In this document: positions 1 to 12,904 of the stretch, piece after piece
Layout of the letters: every line of letters starts with the position of its first letter
Position numbering within the stretch: the first letter of the stretch is position 1
Assembly: GCA_022575985.1 (NCBI GenBank)
Contig: JAKSXM010000107.1
Location: 4,650,001 to 4,714,000 of the forward strand
From: Anagrus nilaparvatae
Lineage: Eukaryota > Arthropoda > Insecta > Hymenoptera > Mymaridae
Reading direction: 5' to 3'
Length of the DNA: 64,000 nucleotides
Notes under the pieces: generated by a model
Databases searched by the model: none
What the model was told of the DNA's origin: nothing
The model's input: only the letters and a program-made list of their open reading frames with translations
Position numbers and translations under genes: made by a program

Positions 1-975
1 TGTGGCGTGATATTCGTTAGTGTTGAGTTAACATGCGATCTGATTATTGAGTAAACATTTTATATAAAAGTTTGGTTATGTGAGAGACAGTTGGGCGTCT
101 TTTTAATTGGAATATAAAACTGTATTTATGTAATAGGTTAAACATGAAATGCTAATAAGTTAATTCTATGTGTTCGTGTATTTATTTTCTTAACTTCCTT
201 TTCTCCAAATAACGAGGTGTCTAAAAATTTATTATTTTTCTCAATCAACTCTCTTGTTTTTTTATCACGAATCTCTTTATTGGATTTATCAAATTTTAAA
301 ATACTAAGTTTTGTATTAAACTTTTGCCAAAACAGGGTAGTCTCAAAAATATTTTTCAACTAACCTAATTAAAAAAACGATTCATTGTATTAAGGTAAAA
401 ATTAATTGAACCGGAAATTTAAAATACTTTATGCTGATTTAATTTTTATTTTTATAATTGAATTTCGTCAATTTGCTGAGGTACCTATTTTTTTTTTTCG
501 AAGAGAATTGATTTTTTAATTACTATTTTATTCAGCTGGAAATTAGTAAAATGATCCAAGTTTTTTTGCAATGATAATTAGAGCTAAGAGAATTAATTCT
601 CTGAGGTAAAAAAATTTTGTATAAATTTTATTGCGGTTAAAAAGCTTTTAAATTCTTTTCGCTTTATATTTTCATAATCCTGATATTCTAGAATCGGCTT
701 TATTCGCTTATCATTTTGTTGTTTTGTGAAAATCGATAAGAATAAAATAGAATGTCAAAAATCACTTGATATAGGTAAATCGCATTAAAATGTTTTATGA
801 ACTATTGCCTTTTTTAAAAATAAATATTTTTAGACTAAAAGTTAGAGAAAAATAAATAATTAATTATCAATTATCCGGTATTAAATTTTATGAGTTGGGT
901 TTTTAATTTTTGCCAAATTATATTTTCAGTAGTCACTCAAATAAAAAATAAATAAAAAACAAATCCATATATTGT
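1..975. other. AT-rich left edge, no firm gene
   Basis: I recognise no gene here. On the minus strand positions 138-359 are open for about 70 lysine-rich codons (for example EIRDKKTRELIEKNN) and could be an exon or a decayed transposon ORF, but there is no recognised domain and no clear splice context. The remainder is AT-rich with homopolymer runs. Confidence 0.3.
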
Positions 976-979
976 ATAT

Positions 980-1836
980 GGGTAGATTTAAATGAAGTGA
1001 GGGCGATTTGTATGGTCGGGTCTTCAAAACTGCCCCAAAGTGTTTTTTCTGAAAGTACTACCAAAAATAATTAACCAGGCCAATTTTTAGCCTCCCAGAG
1101 CAAAATCTCGATTTTTGGCAGCCATTTTAGTGTTTTTGACTGTCGTAAAAAATGTAAGAAAAATGAGTCATAATTTTTTTTATTATTGCTGTAAAAACTC
1201 ACATAAGCATGAAAAAATTTTTCTATTTGGATCCGGATAGGAAATTTCCCTGGCTATTCGATTCTGGGGTCAAAAAATTTTTTTTGAGTAGCGCATGCGC
1301 GAGGAATCGCTAAGATAGGCTGTTTTTTTTTCAAAAGTCGATTCCTCAAATGCCTATTAGTGAAAATCTTGTAACCAGGCTCAAAATTTTCCTTAAACCT
1401 TATATTTTTTGGCAAAAAAAAAATTTCGATGGTACACTGCTTTTTGGGAGCTCTAGATAAAAAAATAGCAGTTTTCAAAACCTCATTTTTTACAAATTTC
1501 AAATTTCTTTTAATGTTTTTAAGAGCTTTCATGTTAAATGGCTTTCATGGAATCGGATAGCCAGGGAAATTTCCTATCCGGGCCTAAAAGGAAAAAATTT
1601 TTCATGCTAATGTGAGTTTTTTACAGCGATAATAAAAAAAAATTATGACTCATTTTTCTTACATTTTTTACGACAGTCAAAAACACAAAAATGGCTGCCA
1701 AAAATCGAGATTTCGCTCTGGGAGGCTAAAAATTGGGCTGGTTACTTATTTTTGTTCGTACTTTAAAAAAAAACACTTTTGGGCAGTTTTGAAGACCCGA
1801 CCATACAAATCGCCCTCACTTCATTTAAATCTACCC
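980..1836. mobile_element. GGGT foldback element, copy 1
   Basis: The two ends are inverted copies starting GGGTAGATTTAAATGAAG and extending for hundreds of bases, so the element can fold back on itself. It is flanked by a direct repeat ATAT (976-979 and 1837-1840), read as a 4-bp target site duplication. The left arm carries the palindrome GCGCATGCGC near 1,294; the right arm is shorter, having lost that part. It has no transposase and is non-autonomous. Copies 2 (27,681-30,117), 3 (46,514-48,801) and 4 (52,846-53,858) share its ends and arms. Long open frames on both strands here are only a consequence of the repeat sequence. Confidence 0.85.
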
Positions 1837-1840
1837 ATAT

Positions 1841-2949
1841 ATTAGCATAAATTTATTCAAAAACAAATATATAAATAAAACATTAATTAAAAAATTTCTA
1901 ATTACAAAGTTTATTATTCCACTTGATTAAATCAATTAAAATATAAATATTAAAAAAAAAAAAAAACAGAAAATTATAAATTCAAAAAATCAATAAACCC
2001 AAAAAGCTTTTATAAAACTAGTAATTAATACAAGAGAAACTCGAGAAATAAAATTTAAACAAAAATTGAATTATGTGACATTTTGAAAAAAAAATATAAT
2101 AAAAGCCATAGTATAATTTCGTTTTTATAAAAAAAAAAAGTATAAAATGGTGAAAAGGTCACATTAAAATTCATATTATATACTTTCTTGAATAATAATA
2201 AAATGAAAATATATATATATCAAATATATTATATTTTTTTTGCATAAATGTACTTTATACGTCTCTCTCTCTTCGTTTCATAAAATAAGTATTATTCAAA
2301 ATTATACTAAAATTTTCTATTATAATTCATAATATTTAGCCCAGTTGGAAACCTCCAGAGAATATATATCGAGCAAGTCTTTTATAACTTGGTATATAGA
2401 AAATTCAGTTTTGTTTGTGCCTTCTTTTTAATAATAAAAATATATGTCAAAACAACTAATAATAAGATAATTTTAATAATTTATGTGTTCCTCGAAGTAT
2501 ATTATTGTGTCTTTTTGATTTTTCCATTGACGAAAAATCGGTATTTTTTACTAACTTATGCCTTATTGCAATACATCATTTTTTTAGATACCTATTTTCT
2601 TCATGGTACCTATTTTTTAGAAAAATTAATTTTTTTCGATAAGTTTCAATATCAATTTGATACCCCAGAGAATCAGGGACGCCCTAATGTACATACCGAC
2701 TTGTATTCAATATGAAAAATTTGCGTGATGTTCGATTTTATTTATTGTATTATTATCGAGTACACATCAAAAAACTTGTACTTTTTCTAATAAATAAAAA
2801 TTTATTTTACGAATATATTTTCTAAATACATAAATTTATTGGAATGATATATATATAACAGGTTGTGTCACATTATATAATTTGTTATGTATAATCTTTT
2901 GGCAATATTCCAAAATTTAAAACATTGAAATTTTATTCTCTTAATACAG
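1841..2949. other. AT-rich interval before first visible collagen exon
   Basis: The interval is presumably an intron of the collagen gene, since the exon at 2,950 begins with a splice acceptor. An open frame at 2,389-2,715 is rich in Ile, Phe and Tyr, as random AT-rich DNA would give, and matches nothing I know. I see no Gly-X-Y repeat in this interval. Confidence 0.4.
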
Positions 2950-5900
2950 GAATCAGAGAACAGTTTTGGAATAAGACCATCATTATTGGGACAGAAAGGA
3001 GATGAAGGAAAGCAAGGAAATCCCGGGTCAAAAGGTGAACCAGGTCAAATTGGTACTAAAGGAATGAAAGGTGATCCTGGGCAAAAAGGATCAAAAGGTG
3101 ATCAAGGAAGAGAAGGCCCAAGAGGATATCAAGGAGTCAAAGGTGAACCTGGCTCAATAGGTAATGAGGGCACTCCTGGTTTACAAGGAGAACATGGTAA
3201 AACTGGTGACAAAGGTGCCAAAGGTGATAAAGGATCTGATGGGAAAACTGGACCTGCTGGACCTCCAGGGCCACCTGCTAATGGATTGACCAACTCAGCT
3301 GATTATGGTAATATTCCTACAAAATAAATCCATAAATTAAAATTAAATCAAATCTGTAGAATAAGCATAAATTTGTTTCATTCATATTGAATAATTTCAT
3401 GCATATTGAAATATCCATTATTTCATATTTATTCCATCCTCTCTCTATATATATTTAAAATTATTTTTAAAATAAATAAACGAAAAACATTCAATTAAAT
3501 TTTAATTTAAATTTTCATTTTGTAATTTGCATTTTCCATACATAATATTATTTAATATTTAGCCAAATATACTTATTTAATTAAAAATTGAATTAATTTA
3601 CTAACTGGCGTTATTTTTTCATTCAATTTTTATTTATCCTTTCTTCTATCAATATTTATGGATTGGTATTGTTTGATTTTAATAAATTTATTAAATAAAT
3701 TTCGTTTTTATTAATTCAGCTACCGGGACAATAATAGGACTTAAAGGAGATGTTGGTGAAAGAGGTCCTAAAGGAGAAATTGGTTTGAAAGGCGAAAAAG
3801 GTGACAAAGCGGATCAAGGTTTGCCGGGTTTGAATGGTATTAATGGACCCAAAGGAAATCAAGGAGAAAAAGGTGAGCCAGGAAAAGATGGACATCCTGG
3901 TTTTCATGGGATTCAGGGCCCAAAAGGAGAACGTGGTGATCGAGGTCCACCTGGGCTTATGACTGTCAGTGGACCTGGAGAACGAGTTATTATCAAAGGG
4001 GAAAAAGGGGCTGAAGGTAAAAGAGGCAGGAGAGGGAGGCCTGGACCACCTGGCCCTGAAGGACCTCCGGGAAAACCAGGGGTTACTGGAGAGATCGGGC
4101 TGCCTGGATTAATGGTAAGATTATATTTTTTTAAAGTTTGTGCTAAAATTATTTTAATTGCAAAAATTTTTGGCTTTAAAATACTTTTAAAAAATCTCCT
4201 TTTTTAAATATAACTATGAAATTTTTATGAATAATTACAAACAGTAAAGAATTTTGCAGTTTAAAATTTTCGCTTATTTTATTCAATTTTCTAAAATTTC
4301 AATGTTTAATATTCTTTCATGTCTGCTGAAGAATGCAATTAAGGTGAGTTTCAAAAATAATTTTGAATATTTAATTAATGTTTATTAATTTGTCCATCGC
4401 ATGTATTTTGAAATAATTTTTAAAACTTTACTTTATAAACTATGAAAAATATTTGTAAAACTATTTTTTTTTGTTATCTTTACAAAGGGACGTCCAGGAA
4501 TACCAGGAATTCCAGGCCAAAAAGGAGATAAAGGAGATTCAGTAGATGTCAGTTCTCTTATCTCTACTCACGGAGTAAGAATCTTTTTTTTTTTTTAAAC
4601 TATGATTAAAAGTATTTTAATATTAAAATAAAATTCTTAAAGCATGTAGAAAACTAATGAAACATTTTTCTTCAAATTATTAACAGCTAAAAGGAGACAA
4701 AGGAGAAAGAGGAGATGACGGATTTCCTGGAATACCAGGACCACCAGGTAGAGATGGGCCAAGAGGACCACCAGGGCTTCCAAGTTTACCTCTTCAAGGA
4801 AATTATATTCCTGTGCCTGGGCCACCAGGTCCACCCGGTCCTCCAGGACCTCCCGGTGAAACTTTTGGGAAAAGTAATCATTACGGAGACAGGGAAAAAT
4901 TCTACGGTGGTAGGCAAGGTTCGTTAAAGCTTAATAAAGTTTCTTCGTATAATCTTTTTTATCAGATTAAACTATTTTATGTAAAAAATATTTTTTTTTC
5001 ACGTTTACTTCGTAATGAATTTTTCATCATCTTAATTAAAAGGTTTTTAGTAAAAATACATATTAAATTAATGAAGAGCAAGTTTCATTAAGCTGCTTTA
5101 AATATTTATGTAAAACATTATCTCATTAAATTTTCAATTTTTTAATGCGCACATCGTAAATAACAGGAAGAAAAAAAATGTACGAATAAAAAATTTATTT
5201 ATTAAACAGGATTCAGGAGCAGCTTGGATGAGCTTAAAGCTTTGAAAGAATTACAACAGTTGAAAGAACTCAAAGAGCATTCCGGTATGTTTTTGTTACT
5301 ATTATCTTATTTATCAGCAAAATTCCAAATTAAATAAATTATTTATTTTTACTTTTTGAGCATTTTATTTTAGTCCAATGCAAAATACTGATTTTAGTCA
5401 GAGTAAGCTTAACAAAAGATATCAAATATACTCAAAGCTCTCGCGTGTTTAAAAACTCTTAAGTTTCTCATTTTTTTAGACGAATTATTTTTTATATTTT
5501 TTACTTTTCCCATGAAATTCGTAATTGTCTGAAACTCGAGTACGTGGATGTCGTAGTTTAAATTTTTTCCTTATAAATGAAGAAATTTAAAATAACCTCG
5601 TATGCCCGATTCAAGGAGGAAGTAAAATGTACTTTACCCAATTTTTCGCTTTTAAATTTTTGAATTATAACAATTTAGTCTTAAAATTTAATAACATTAA
5701 TAGGTGCAGTACCAACCGTTCAAAAAGTTTCAACTGAAAGCACAACAAAAGTCGTTCCAGGAGCAATCACGTTTCAAAATACTCAAGCACTGACCAAAGT
5801 ATGTCATTATAACTTTTATTTATTTTCCTGTATTCTATGATTTCTTCAAAAAGCTTAATTAATGAGAGAAAAAAATGACCAATTCTATTATACTTTCATT

Positions 5901-8209
5901 CACTTGTCCCATTTTAACAATAAAAAACTATTTTTCAAAATTTTGTAATTAATACTGAATTAAAAACAAAAGATTCAAGATTAATTAAAAAATTTATTTT
6001 AACACAGATGTCTAGCGTCAGTCCAGTTGGAACAATAGCTTTCATTATAGACGAGGAATCCTTACTCGTCAGAGTGAACAATGGATGGCAGTACATTGCG
6101 GTAAATTAAATTTTATTTTTTTATCGAAAAAAGCTACAATGAACTCTAAATCTATAAAAGTTCAATATACTTAAAAGTTAAAAAATTTTTTTACTCTAAC
6201 TTTTTTTATATTTAAAAAAGAAAATTTACTAGGCTGCAAAGATTTAAAAAGTAGAAATTTTTTATATTAAGCTTATTACAAAACTATATAAATGCAACAA
6301 TGATGTCAGGGAATTGAAATTCAAACTTTTAAAGGAAAATATAATAAAAAACTCTGCCCCGATCGGATGGCAATGAGCTTTCTTAAAGAATGAGGAAAAG
6401 TTTATAAAATAAATTTAAATCTCTTATTTATGTACCAATAATTTATACTTGGAGTAAAATTTTTCTTCCATTTTATACGGAAGAGTCGATATTATTTATC
6501 AATAAATTTTGAGAAGAAATTTTTTTTCTACAGAAAGTAGCATTTAAAATCAAAAAAATTAGCATCATAAATTTTACTATTCGTTTTTACAGTTGGGTTC
6601 ACTTTTACCAGTAATAACAACACTGCCACCGCCACCGCCACCACAACCATTAATAACAACAACACCCTCGATTAATCCACCTTTAGAAGCATCAAATTTA
6701 ATTAATCAAACACCAATTAAATCGGATGGTACAACTGTAAGTCTACCTACAGAATTTGTATTTTATTTTATTTTTTTAATTTTTATTTTTATTTTTACAG
6801 TGGTATCCTAAAATGGTACGTTAAATAATATTTATATACGAACATTTAGATATTTTATTTTATAACATAAATTTAGTTTATGTATAGAAATGGTTTATGT
6901 ATTTAAGTATTAAATTTGTATATGGGAAAATCTACCAGAACTGACTTTTTGCTCTTTTTATAACCAAATTTTCGGGTTCAAAGTCTGATTTTGACCTTTA
7001 GAATGCTACAGGTATTTTTGAAAAATATGATTCCAAAATTGTTTTAAAAACTATCTTATAACAAAAGACAAGTATTCGCAAATCTGGTAAATTTGCCCAT
7101 ATACACCTCAGCTAAGTATAATGCCAAGGCATTAAATTTAAATCGTCTTTAATTCTCCTTTGTGCAGTTACGTATGGCTGCATTAAACGAGCCCTTAACT
7201 GGAGATATGGATGGAATACACGGTGCTGATTATTCTTGTTATCGTGAAGCTAAAAGAGCAGGCTTAAAAGGTACTTTTAGAGCTTTTCTCAGCTCGGGAG
7301 TTCAAAACGTCGACACGATTGTTAGGCCATCAGATCGTGATTTGCCTATTGTTAATATCAAAGTAAGCTACCTTTATTAATATTTAAAAAAATGAAAATT
7401 TTGAAAAAAATAAGAAATTAAAAAAGCTTTGGTAGTATTTTGAATTTTTAATTAAATAAAATGAAAATTTTATAAGATAATTCTCTCTTTTGCCTTATTT
7501 TTGAAAAATTTCTAGTTTACTTAACAGAAAATTAATAATTAAATACTGAAACGAAAAGTACAACGTTACTTAAGTTTAAATAATAAAATAACTTTGTAGA
7601 GAAGAAAACAAGTTTTAAAATGAAAAATTCATATTCATTAAAATATATTTTAAAATAATAACTTATTCACGAACAGGGTGAAATCCTCTTTAACTCATGG
7701 AAAGAAATATTTAATGGAAACAAAGCTTATTTACCACCGAATCCTCGTATTTACAGTTTCAATGGCAAAAACATCATAAACGACATGACATGGTAAAATT
7801 AAAAAATTAACATATTAATAAACGAATTTTAATTATTCAATTAATTGTCATATTTTATAGGGCATCAAAAAGTATATGGCACGGTTCTCAACCGGAAGGT
7901 GAAAGAGCGATAGACAATTATTGCGACGCATGGTTTTCTGGTACATCAGATCGTTATGGATTAGGTTCATCTTTAACAACTGGTCAATTACTCGATCAAG
8001 TGGAATATCCATGTAACAGTAAATTTGCTTTGTTGTGTATCGAAATCTCTAGCGACGATACTGTCAAAGAAAAAAGGAAACGTTCTCTTGGCAATAGTAC
8101 AAATATTATCGATTTTCATAACAATGGAAAACATCCTGTCTCAGAATATTTAAACAAAATTGAATATGCTCAATATCTCAATGAACATTTTTGTAATGAA
8201 GATAATTAA
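2950..8209 (+). CDS. Mp: Multiplexin (collagen XV/XVIII), 3' part with endostatin
   Basis: A basement-membrane collagen whose C-terminal trimerisation and endostatin domains act in the extracellular matrix. Exons by GT/AG and frame: 2950-3307, 3720-4114, 4488-4574, 4687-4918, 5210-5284, 5704-5798, 6008-6100, 6593-6736, 6801-6815, 7168-7362, 7677-7792, 7861-8209; 717 codons plus stop. The first four exons encode interrupted Gly-X-Y triplets. A short heptad-like stretch ([19 protein letters not shown]) follows, then the NC1 association domain (PGAITF to [13 protein letters not shown]), a Pro/Thr hinge, and endostatin (from [12 protein letters not shown] to ALLCIEIS) with its four cysteines (SCYREA, YCDAW, PCNSK, LLCIE). 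A tail of about 60 residues after endostatin contains KEKRKR, a possible furin-type site. The 5' end is not in view. The donor of the exon ending at 4,918 is weak (GTTCGT); a GT a few bases upstream (GTAGGC) would keep the same phase. Possible AATAAA polyadenylation signal at 8,821. Confidence 0.93.
6801..6815 (+). other. Mp: 15-nt microexon of multiplexin
   Basis: Between the hinge exon and the endostatin exon there is an acceptor (TTTTTACAG), 15 bases encoding WYPKM, then a donor (GTACGT). All flanking exons join in phase 0, so it can be included or skipped without a frame change. The residues would lie directly before the first strand of endostatin. RNA data would tell whether it is always used. 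Confidence 0.6.
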
Positions 8210-9422
8210 TTTCTTTCTTCATTTTCGAATCCTGATATTTTTATTACTAAATGTAAGAGTTTTTTAGTACCTAAAATTTTTTTTCAGCTTATTACGTTAT
8301 TTTATTATCATTTTCAGGTTGAAGAAAAGAATTTTATTAATATTTTTTTAAAACTGCTAATTGGAAAACATCGAGAAACTTGAAAAGGCAGTAAGTAAAA
8401 AAGCAGTTAAATATACGAAGCGACAATTTTTTGGTAATGAAACCGAAAAATAATATATTTTTAATAAAAGCATCAGTCAGGAATAAAAAATGTCTTATAG
8501 AGCAAGGTAAATATTTTATTAGATTTTTTTAACCGCGCATGAAACGTTTTAATTAAAATTGCCTTTATTTTTTTTATAGACTGTGTGTACGAAAAAAGTT
8601 TATTAAATCGCAGAAAAAGTCAAAAATTAGGCGGCGAAGTTAAATTGTGAAGAGGAAGAAAAGTGTTTGTACATAATAAAATGTAAAATAAAAACTTTGA
8701 AGAAAAATAGTCAAAAAATGAAAAATTACTGTAAATAAATTATTTGAGACTTTTACATACGACTGAATTTAGCTTGTACAATTTTGATATGTATTTTCAA
8801 AATTTATTAATAACATTGTAAATAAATATTAAATTTATTTTATAAATATTTTTTATTATTTCTATCATTCTTTATCACTTTATTCGCATAAACTTCAAAA
8901 ATACGTAAAATCTTTTAGAAAAGACGCGTTTTCTTGACCCTATAAATCGATTGTTTAAAATTTATGCAAAAAGTATTATACCGAAATAAACAATTTTTAG
9001 CTAAAAAAATATGAAATCCAGCCAAAACTATACGCGCAAATGAATATCAATTTTAAATTTAAATTAAAGTAGATAAAGTAGAAAATTTATCACAGTCGGC
9101 GTCATACCATCTGTTCATTTTAAATCAAAACCAAGGTAAAATTACCGTGTCATTGAGCAACAAATAAAATGAAATAAACATTGCGAAAATTTTTTTTTTT
9201 CAAGTGAATGTGTCTATTGTAGGTATTTAAAAAAATAATTTATATATTCCTGCCGGAAGAAAAGTTGACATTATTTATTACTTTAAAAATAAAAATTTTT
9301 AATCAAATTTATTATTTGATCCATTTCGATATTATTAGTTTTGCTTCTGATACATAAATTAATTAAATAGAATATAAATAAGTAAATTTTTGCAGTTTTA
9401 AAAATTGAATGAACTTAAAAAA
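8210..9422. other. 3' UTR of multiplexin and GSKIP upstream region
   Basis: AT-rich with several AATAAA strings (the best placed at 8,821). Near 9,390 there is TTTTTGCAG, a plausible acceptor for an intron in the 5' UTR of the next gene. I recognise no coding sequence. Confidence 0.4.
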
Positions 9423-9806
9423 ATGGAGCCAATGGAAGAAAAAGTTCTAGATAAGGATCAGTGGCATATAGAAGCACAAGCAGTAATAAATGATATTAAA
9501 CATCATGTGAAAAACATCGTTATCTGTGATAATAATAAAATTAGAAGTTCAAATCAATCAATATATTTAAATCTCACAACGCTTGAGGATTTAAAATTTT
9601 GTGTAAAACTTTCTTCGTTTGGATTTAGCATTGTAGCTAATCAACATGATTGTGTTAAAATGGAAGACTCGGAGTTTTTTGAAACAGTTTATAGTTTATT
9701 AAATAGTATTAGTCCTAATTTTAGAAATTCATTTGGTAGCAAACTGTTAGATAGGCTTAATGAAATAAGTCAACAACAGGAATTAAATGAATCAATTGAA
9801 GACTAA
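9423..9806 (+). CDS. GSKIP: GSK3B-interacting protein (GSKIP) homologue
   Basis: A single-exon ORF of 127 residues. GSKIP is a small cytosolic protein that binds and inhibits GSK3-beta and, in vertebrates, anchors PKA. The C-terminal GSK3-binding segment is clear: ETVYSLLNSISPNFR followed by FGSKLLDRLNEI, matching the conserved ETVYSLL-SP-FG-LL-RL pattern of the family. The N-terminal part (WHIEAQAVINDI, then YLNLTT, then CVKL) fits the rest of the DUF727 domain. I chose the ATG at 9,423 (context AAAAATGGA); the open frame extends six codons upstream but starts there with TTG. Length is close to the vertebrate protein. It lies 1.2 kb downstream of multiplexin on the same strand and tail to tail with the zinc-finger gene; I infer no functional link. 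Confidence 0.88.
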   Translation: MEPMEEKVLDKDQWHIEAQAVINDIKHHVKNIVICDNNKIRSSNQSIYLNLTTLEDLKFCVKLSSFGFSIVANQHDCVKMEDSEFFETVYSLLNSISPNFRNSFGSKLLDRLNEISQQQELNESIED

Positions 9807-10524
9807 AATAATAAGAGTTTAAAAAATTTATTTATATTTGTAAATATTATAACAATATTTTAAAGTATTAAAAAATATTTTATACAAAATTCATGAAAAA
9901 TTGTAAATTTATACAAATACTTTTACATAACAATAATACAATCAGTCAATTTATTTACTTATTTTAGAATACCTGAAATTAAGAGTTTTTCTTTTTATCT
10001 ACATACTAATTGAAATATATAATATATTACTTATTTATTTGATTAAAAATATTTGTTAAACAAATTTCTATTGTACAATATCAGTGTAAATAAATATATC
10101 CTATACCAAAATATTTATTCATGTAAATTTTTTTATCATTATTATTCGTTACTTATTCAAAAAATTTTTTAAATTTAAATTTGCTAATCTTTTTTTTTTT
10201 TTTTTAAAGATTTTAGGCACACTTACATCCTAAAGAAAAAATATTTATATTTGTAAAATGCTCAAGTAAAATTTAACAGTGATAAAATATTTTTTGAAAA
10301 AGTGTTTAAAATATGTATAAGATATAAATTTCTACAATTTTTAATATTTTGAAGCATCAAACATCATGCATATAATATAATTTTTAGATACTGTAAAAAT
10401 TATAAAGATTTTCCTTAGAGCAATTGTATTTGTAATCTTTGATTTTCTATTCATTTTAAATCACTTTTTGCAAAATATAAATTTTAAGAATCTTATTATA
10501 TTAACTCTCTTTTTTTCTTATACG
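9807..10524. other. Convergent 3' intergenic region
   Basis: This AT-rich gap separates the ends of two convergent genes (GSKIP rightwards, zinc finger leftwards) and must hold both 3' UTRs. AATAAA-like strings occur on both strands but are too common here to choose among. No coding sequence seen. Confidence 0.4.
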
Positions 10525-12904
10525 TTAAAGCATCACATTTTCTTCAAGTTCATAATAATCTGAGGCCTTAGATACAACACTCTTATCACTACTATCATTT
10601 TCGGTTTTAATTAAATCATCTGAATGTTCTTTTGAATCTGTTTTTGAATTTTTATCTCCGTCATCAGGATTATGTTTCTTTCTATGTGATACCATAGTTG
10701 ATCTAGAAACAAAAGATTTATTGCAGATATCACATTCATAAGGTCTTTCACCAGTATGCAAGCGTTTATGAATAGCCATTGGACTAAACTGTGTAAAAGT
10801 TTTTCCACAGATATCACAAGAATAAGGTCGTTCTCCAGTATGAGATCTTTTATGACAACGGAGAGCTGATCGTCTGGCAAAAACTTTACCGCAAATATCA
10901 CATTTAAAACTTTTTTCCCCAGTATGCATCGTTGAATGTATTTTTAAGTCCACTCTTGTTAAAAAGCCTTTTCCACATACTTCACACAAATAGGGCTTTT
11001 CACCAGTATGAATTCGTAAGTGCGTATTCAAATAACTTTTACTGACAAACATTTTGTTACAAATTTTGCATGGAAACTGTCTATTATCAGTGCCTGAGTG
11101 AATTTTTTGATGACTTTTGCAAAGTCCTTTTGTTATAAAACCTCTACCACAAATATCACAAGTAAATGGTTTCAAACCAAGATGACGATTTTCATGATCC
11201 AGCAATGACTGTTTAGTTTTAAAATTTTGATTGCACGTACTACATATATAAGGCTTTAAATCTGAATGAACTCTTTGGTGAACAATTAAATAACTTTTAC
11301 ATTGAAATCCTTTTCCACATGTAGAGCATTGAAAATCAAATTGTCCAGTATGAGTTGCTGTATGTTGAGCTAATCCAATCTTACTCCTAAATGCTTTATC
11401 GCAAAGTGAACATTTATACGGTTTTTCTCCAGTATGCTTTCTCATGTGCTCTTGAAGTTTGTAATTTGTTCGATATTGTTTACCACAATGATGGCATTCT
11501 TTAGGAGTCCATTTTATTCGTGAATTGGCTTCTTTTGTATCTAACACTGTTTCTTGGGTTTGTTCAGCTTCTATTTGATTATTTGCTTTTTCAAAATCGA
11601 TTTTACTGTTGAAACAACTCTGAGAGTGGAAATTTAGTCCTTCTATGCTAGTAAACAATAAGTCACAATTTTGGCAAGAACAAAAATGCTGATCATAATG
11701 TAATGCTAAAGCACTTGGCTCCGTACATGCTTCATCACAAAAAGGGCATATATACCTGTGTAAATTAATTTTTTTATTACTTGAAACAAATAAAAAATTT
11801 ATTAAAAAAGGTTTTTAATTTACCAATTAATTCCTGTCTCATCAATCGTAGAATTATTTAAGGCATTTTCAAATAAAGCATTTTTAGTAGATTTTGTATA
11901 TTGCAAGATGATTGCATTAACTGTATTAACTGTAACAACATCGTTATCAGACTGTAAAGAGAAAGCAGCAGCTGTAACATCAGATGGATCATCTATATCG
12001 CTCTCCGTTCTAGACGAGGGAAAACTTTGGTTATTAATGTTAGTAGAAGTTATATGATTTATTGACTCAATTTCTATTTTATCTGGCAAGTTGTTGCAGT
12101 ATTGAATAATATGCTTTGTATTTTGATGATCTGATTCAATGGCTGTGCCGAAATTCATATCCAATTGGTCTAAATGAGTTTCAACAGATAAAGTACCCAT
12201 ATCATCTTCTAAACGCATCGTTATTTCCTGAGCAAAGAATTAACAAAATTTTTTGTAGTATTATAAGATCTTATATTTTGCTAAAAAGGTGAGGATTTGA
12301 ATTTTCTAAATTATAAACCTACCTTTCTTATATGCTCATCTACCATTCTTACAGTATCGCCATCAAGATGAATATTTTCGATATCATTGGATTGATGATT
12401 AAGACTGTTTTGTGAAACTATAGGATCATTTTCTGAAAGAGTCATATCTAATGCCATAGAGTTTAAAGCATTTTGAACACTGGATGTTGATATTTCGTCA
12501 ATACCATTGATTTCATTCATACTTGATTCAATATTACTTATAGATATACATTTTGCATTATTTTTATTAGGTTTTGACGCAGTCTTTAAAATTTCCAAGA
12601 ACATTTCTTCTGTATGCAAACTTTTTTCACGAAAATCAAAAAACTCATCTAGTTTAAAAGCACAATCTTCACATATTACTTTTGATAATTCATCTGTTAT
12701 GGAAACCTAAAAATGTATTTATAAAATTTCATGTAAATTTTAAATTTATTACTTGCGAAGTTCAATACTTACATGAACTGGAAGGCAAACGGCAATTTTT
12801 TTGTCAATATTTCTAATTGAATTCCGAGTATCAAATATAGGCATTCCCATCAGTAAATCGACTTTGGAACCACACAATCTGCAAAGATATTCCAAATCTT
12901 CCAT
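10525..12904 (-). CDS. ZAD-type C2H2 zinc-finger protein
   Basis: A probable DNA-binding transcription factor of the nucleus. Exons on the minus strand: 12904-12773, 12706-12323, 12227-11824, 11755-10525. They join in frame to 716 codons plus stop. Residues 8-11 (CRLC) and 56-59 (CEDC) are the two zinc-binding pairs of an N-terminal ZAD domain, split by the first intron; ZAD mediates dimerisation in insects. An acidic, Ser/Asn-rich linker of about 250 residues follows. Then come two irregular Cys-rich segments and ten regular C2H2 fingers at about residues 394-666, several joined by TGEKP/TGERP-type linkers. The tail is acidic and Ser-rich. The start is the ATG at 12,904, the first in frame and directly before the ZAD. 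It is transcribed away from USP39, with about 1.36 kb between the two starts. I cannot assign an orthologue; the ZAD family is large and changes quickly. Confidence 0.93.

Noticed and set aside
1254..1845. Open frames on both strands at 1,254-1,532 and 1,645-1,845
   Set aside because: They lie in the arms of the foldback element and are mirror products of its inverted repeat.
2389..2715. 108-codon open frame rich in Phe, Ile and Tyr
   Set aside because: It starts without a good ATG context, matches no family, and has the composition of random AT-rich DNA within a probable collagen intron.
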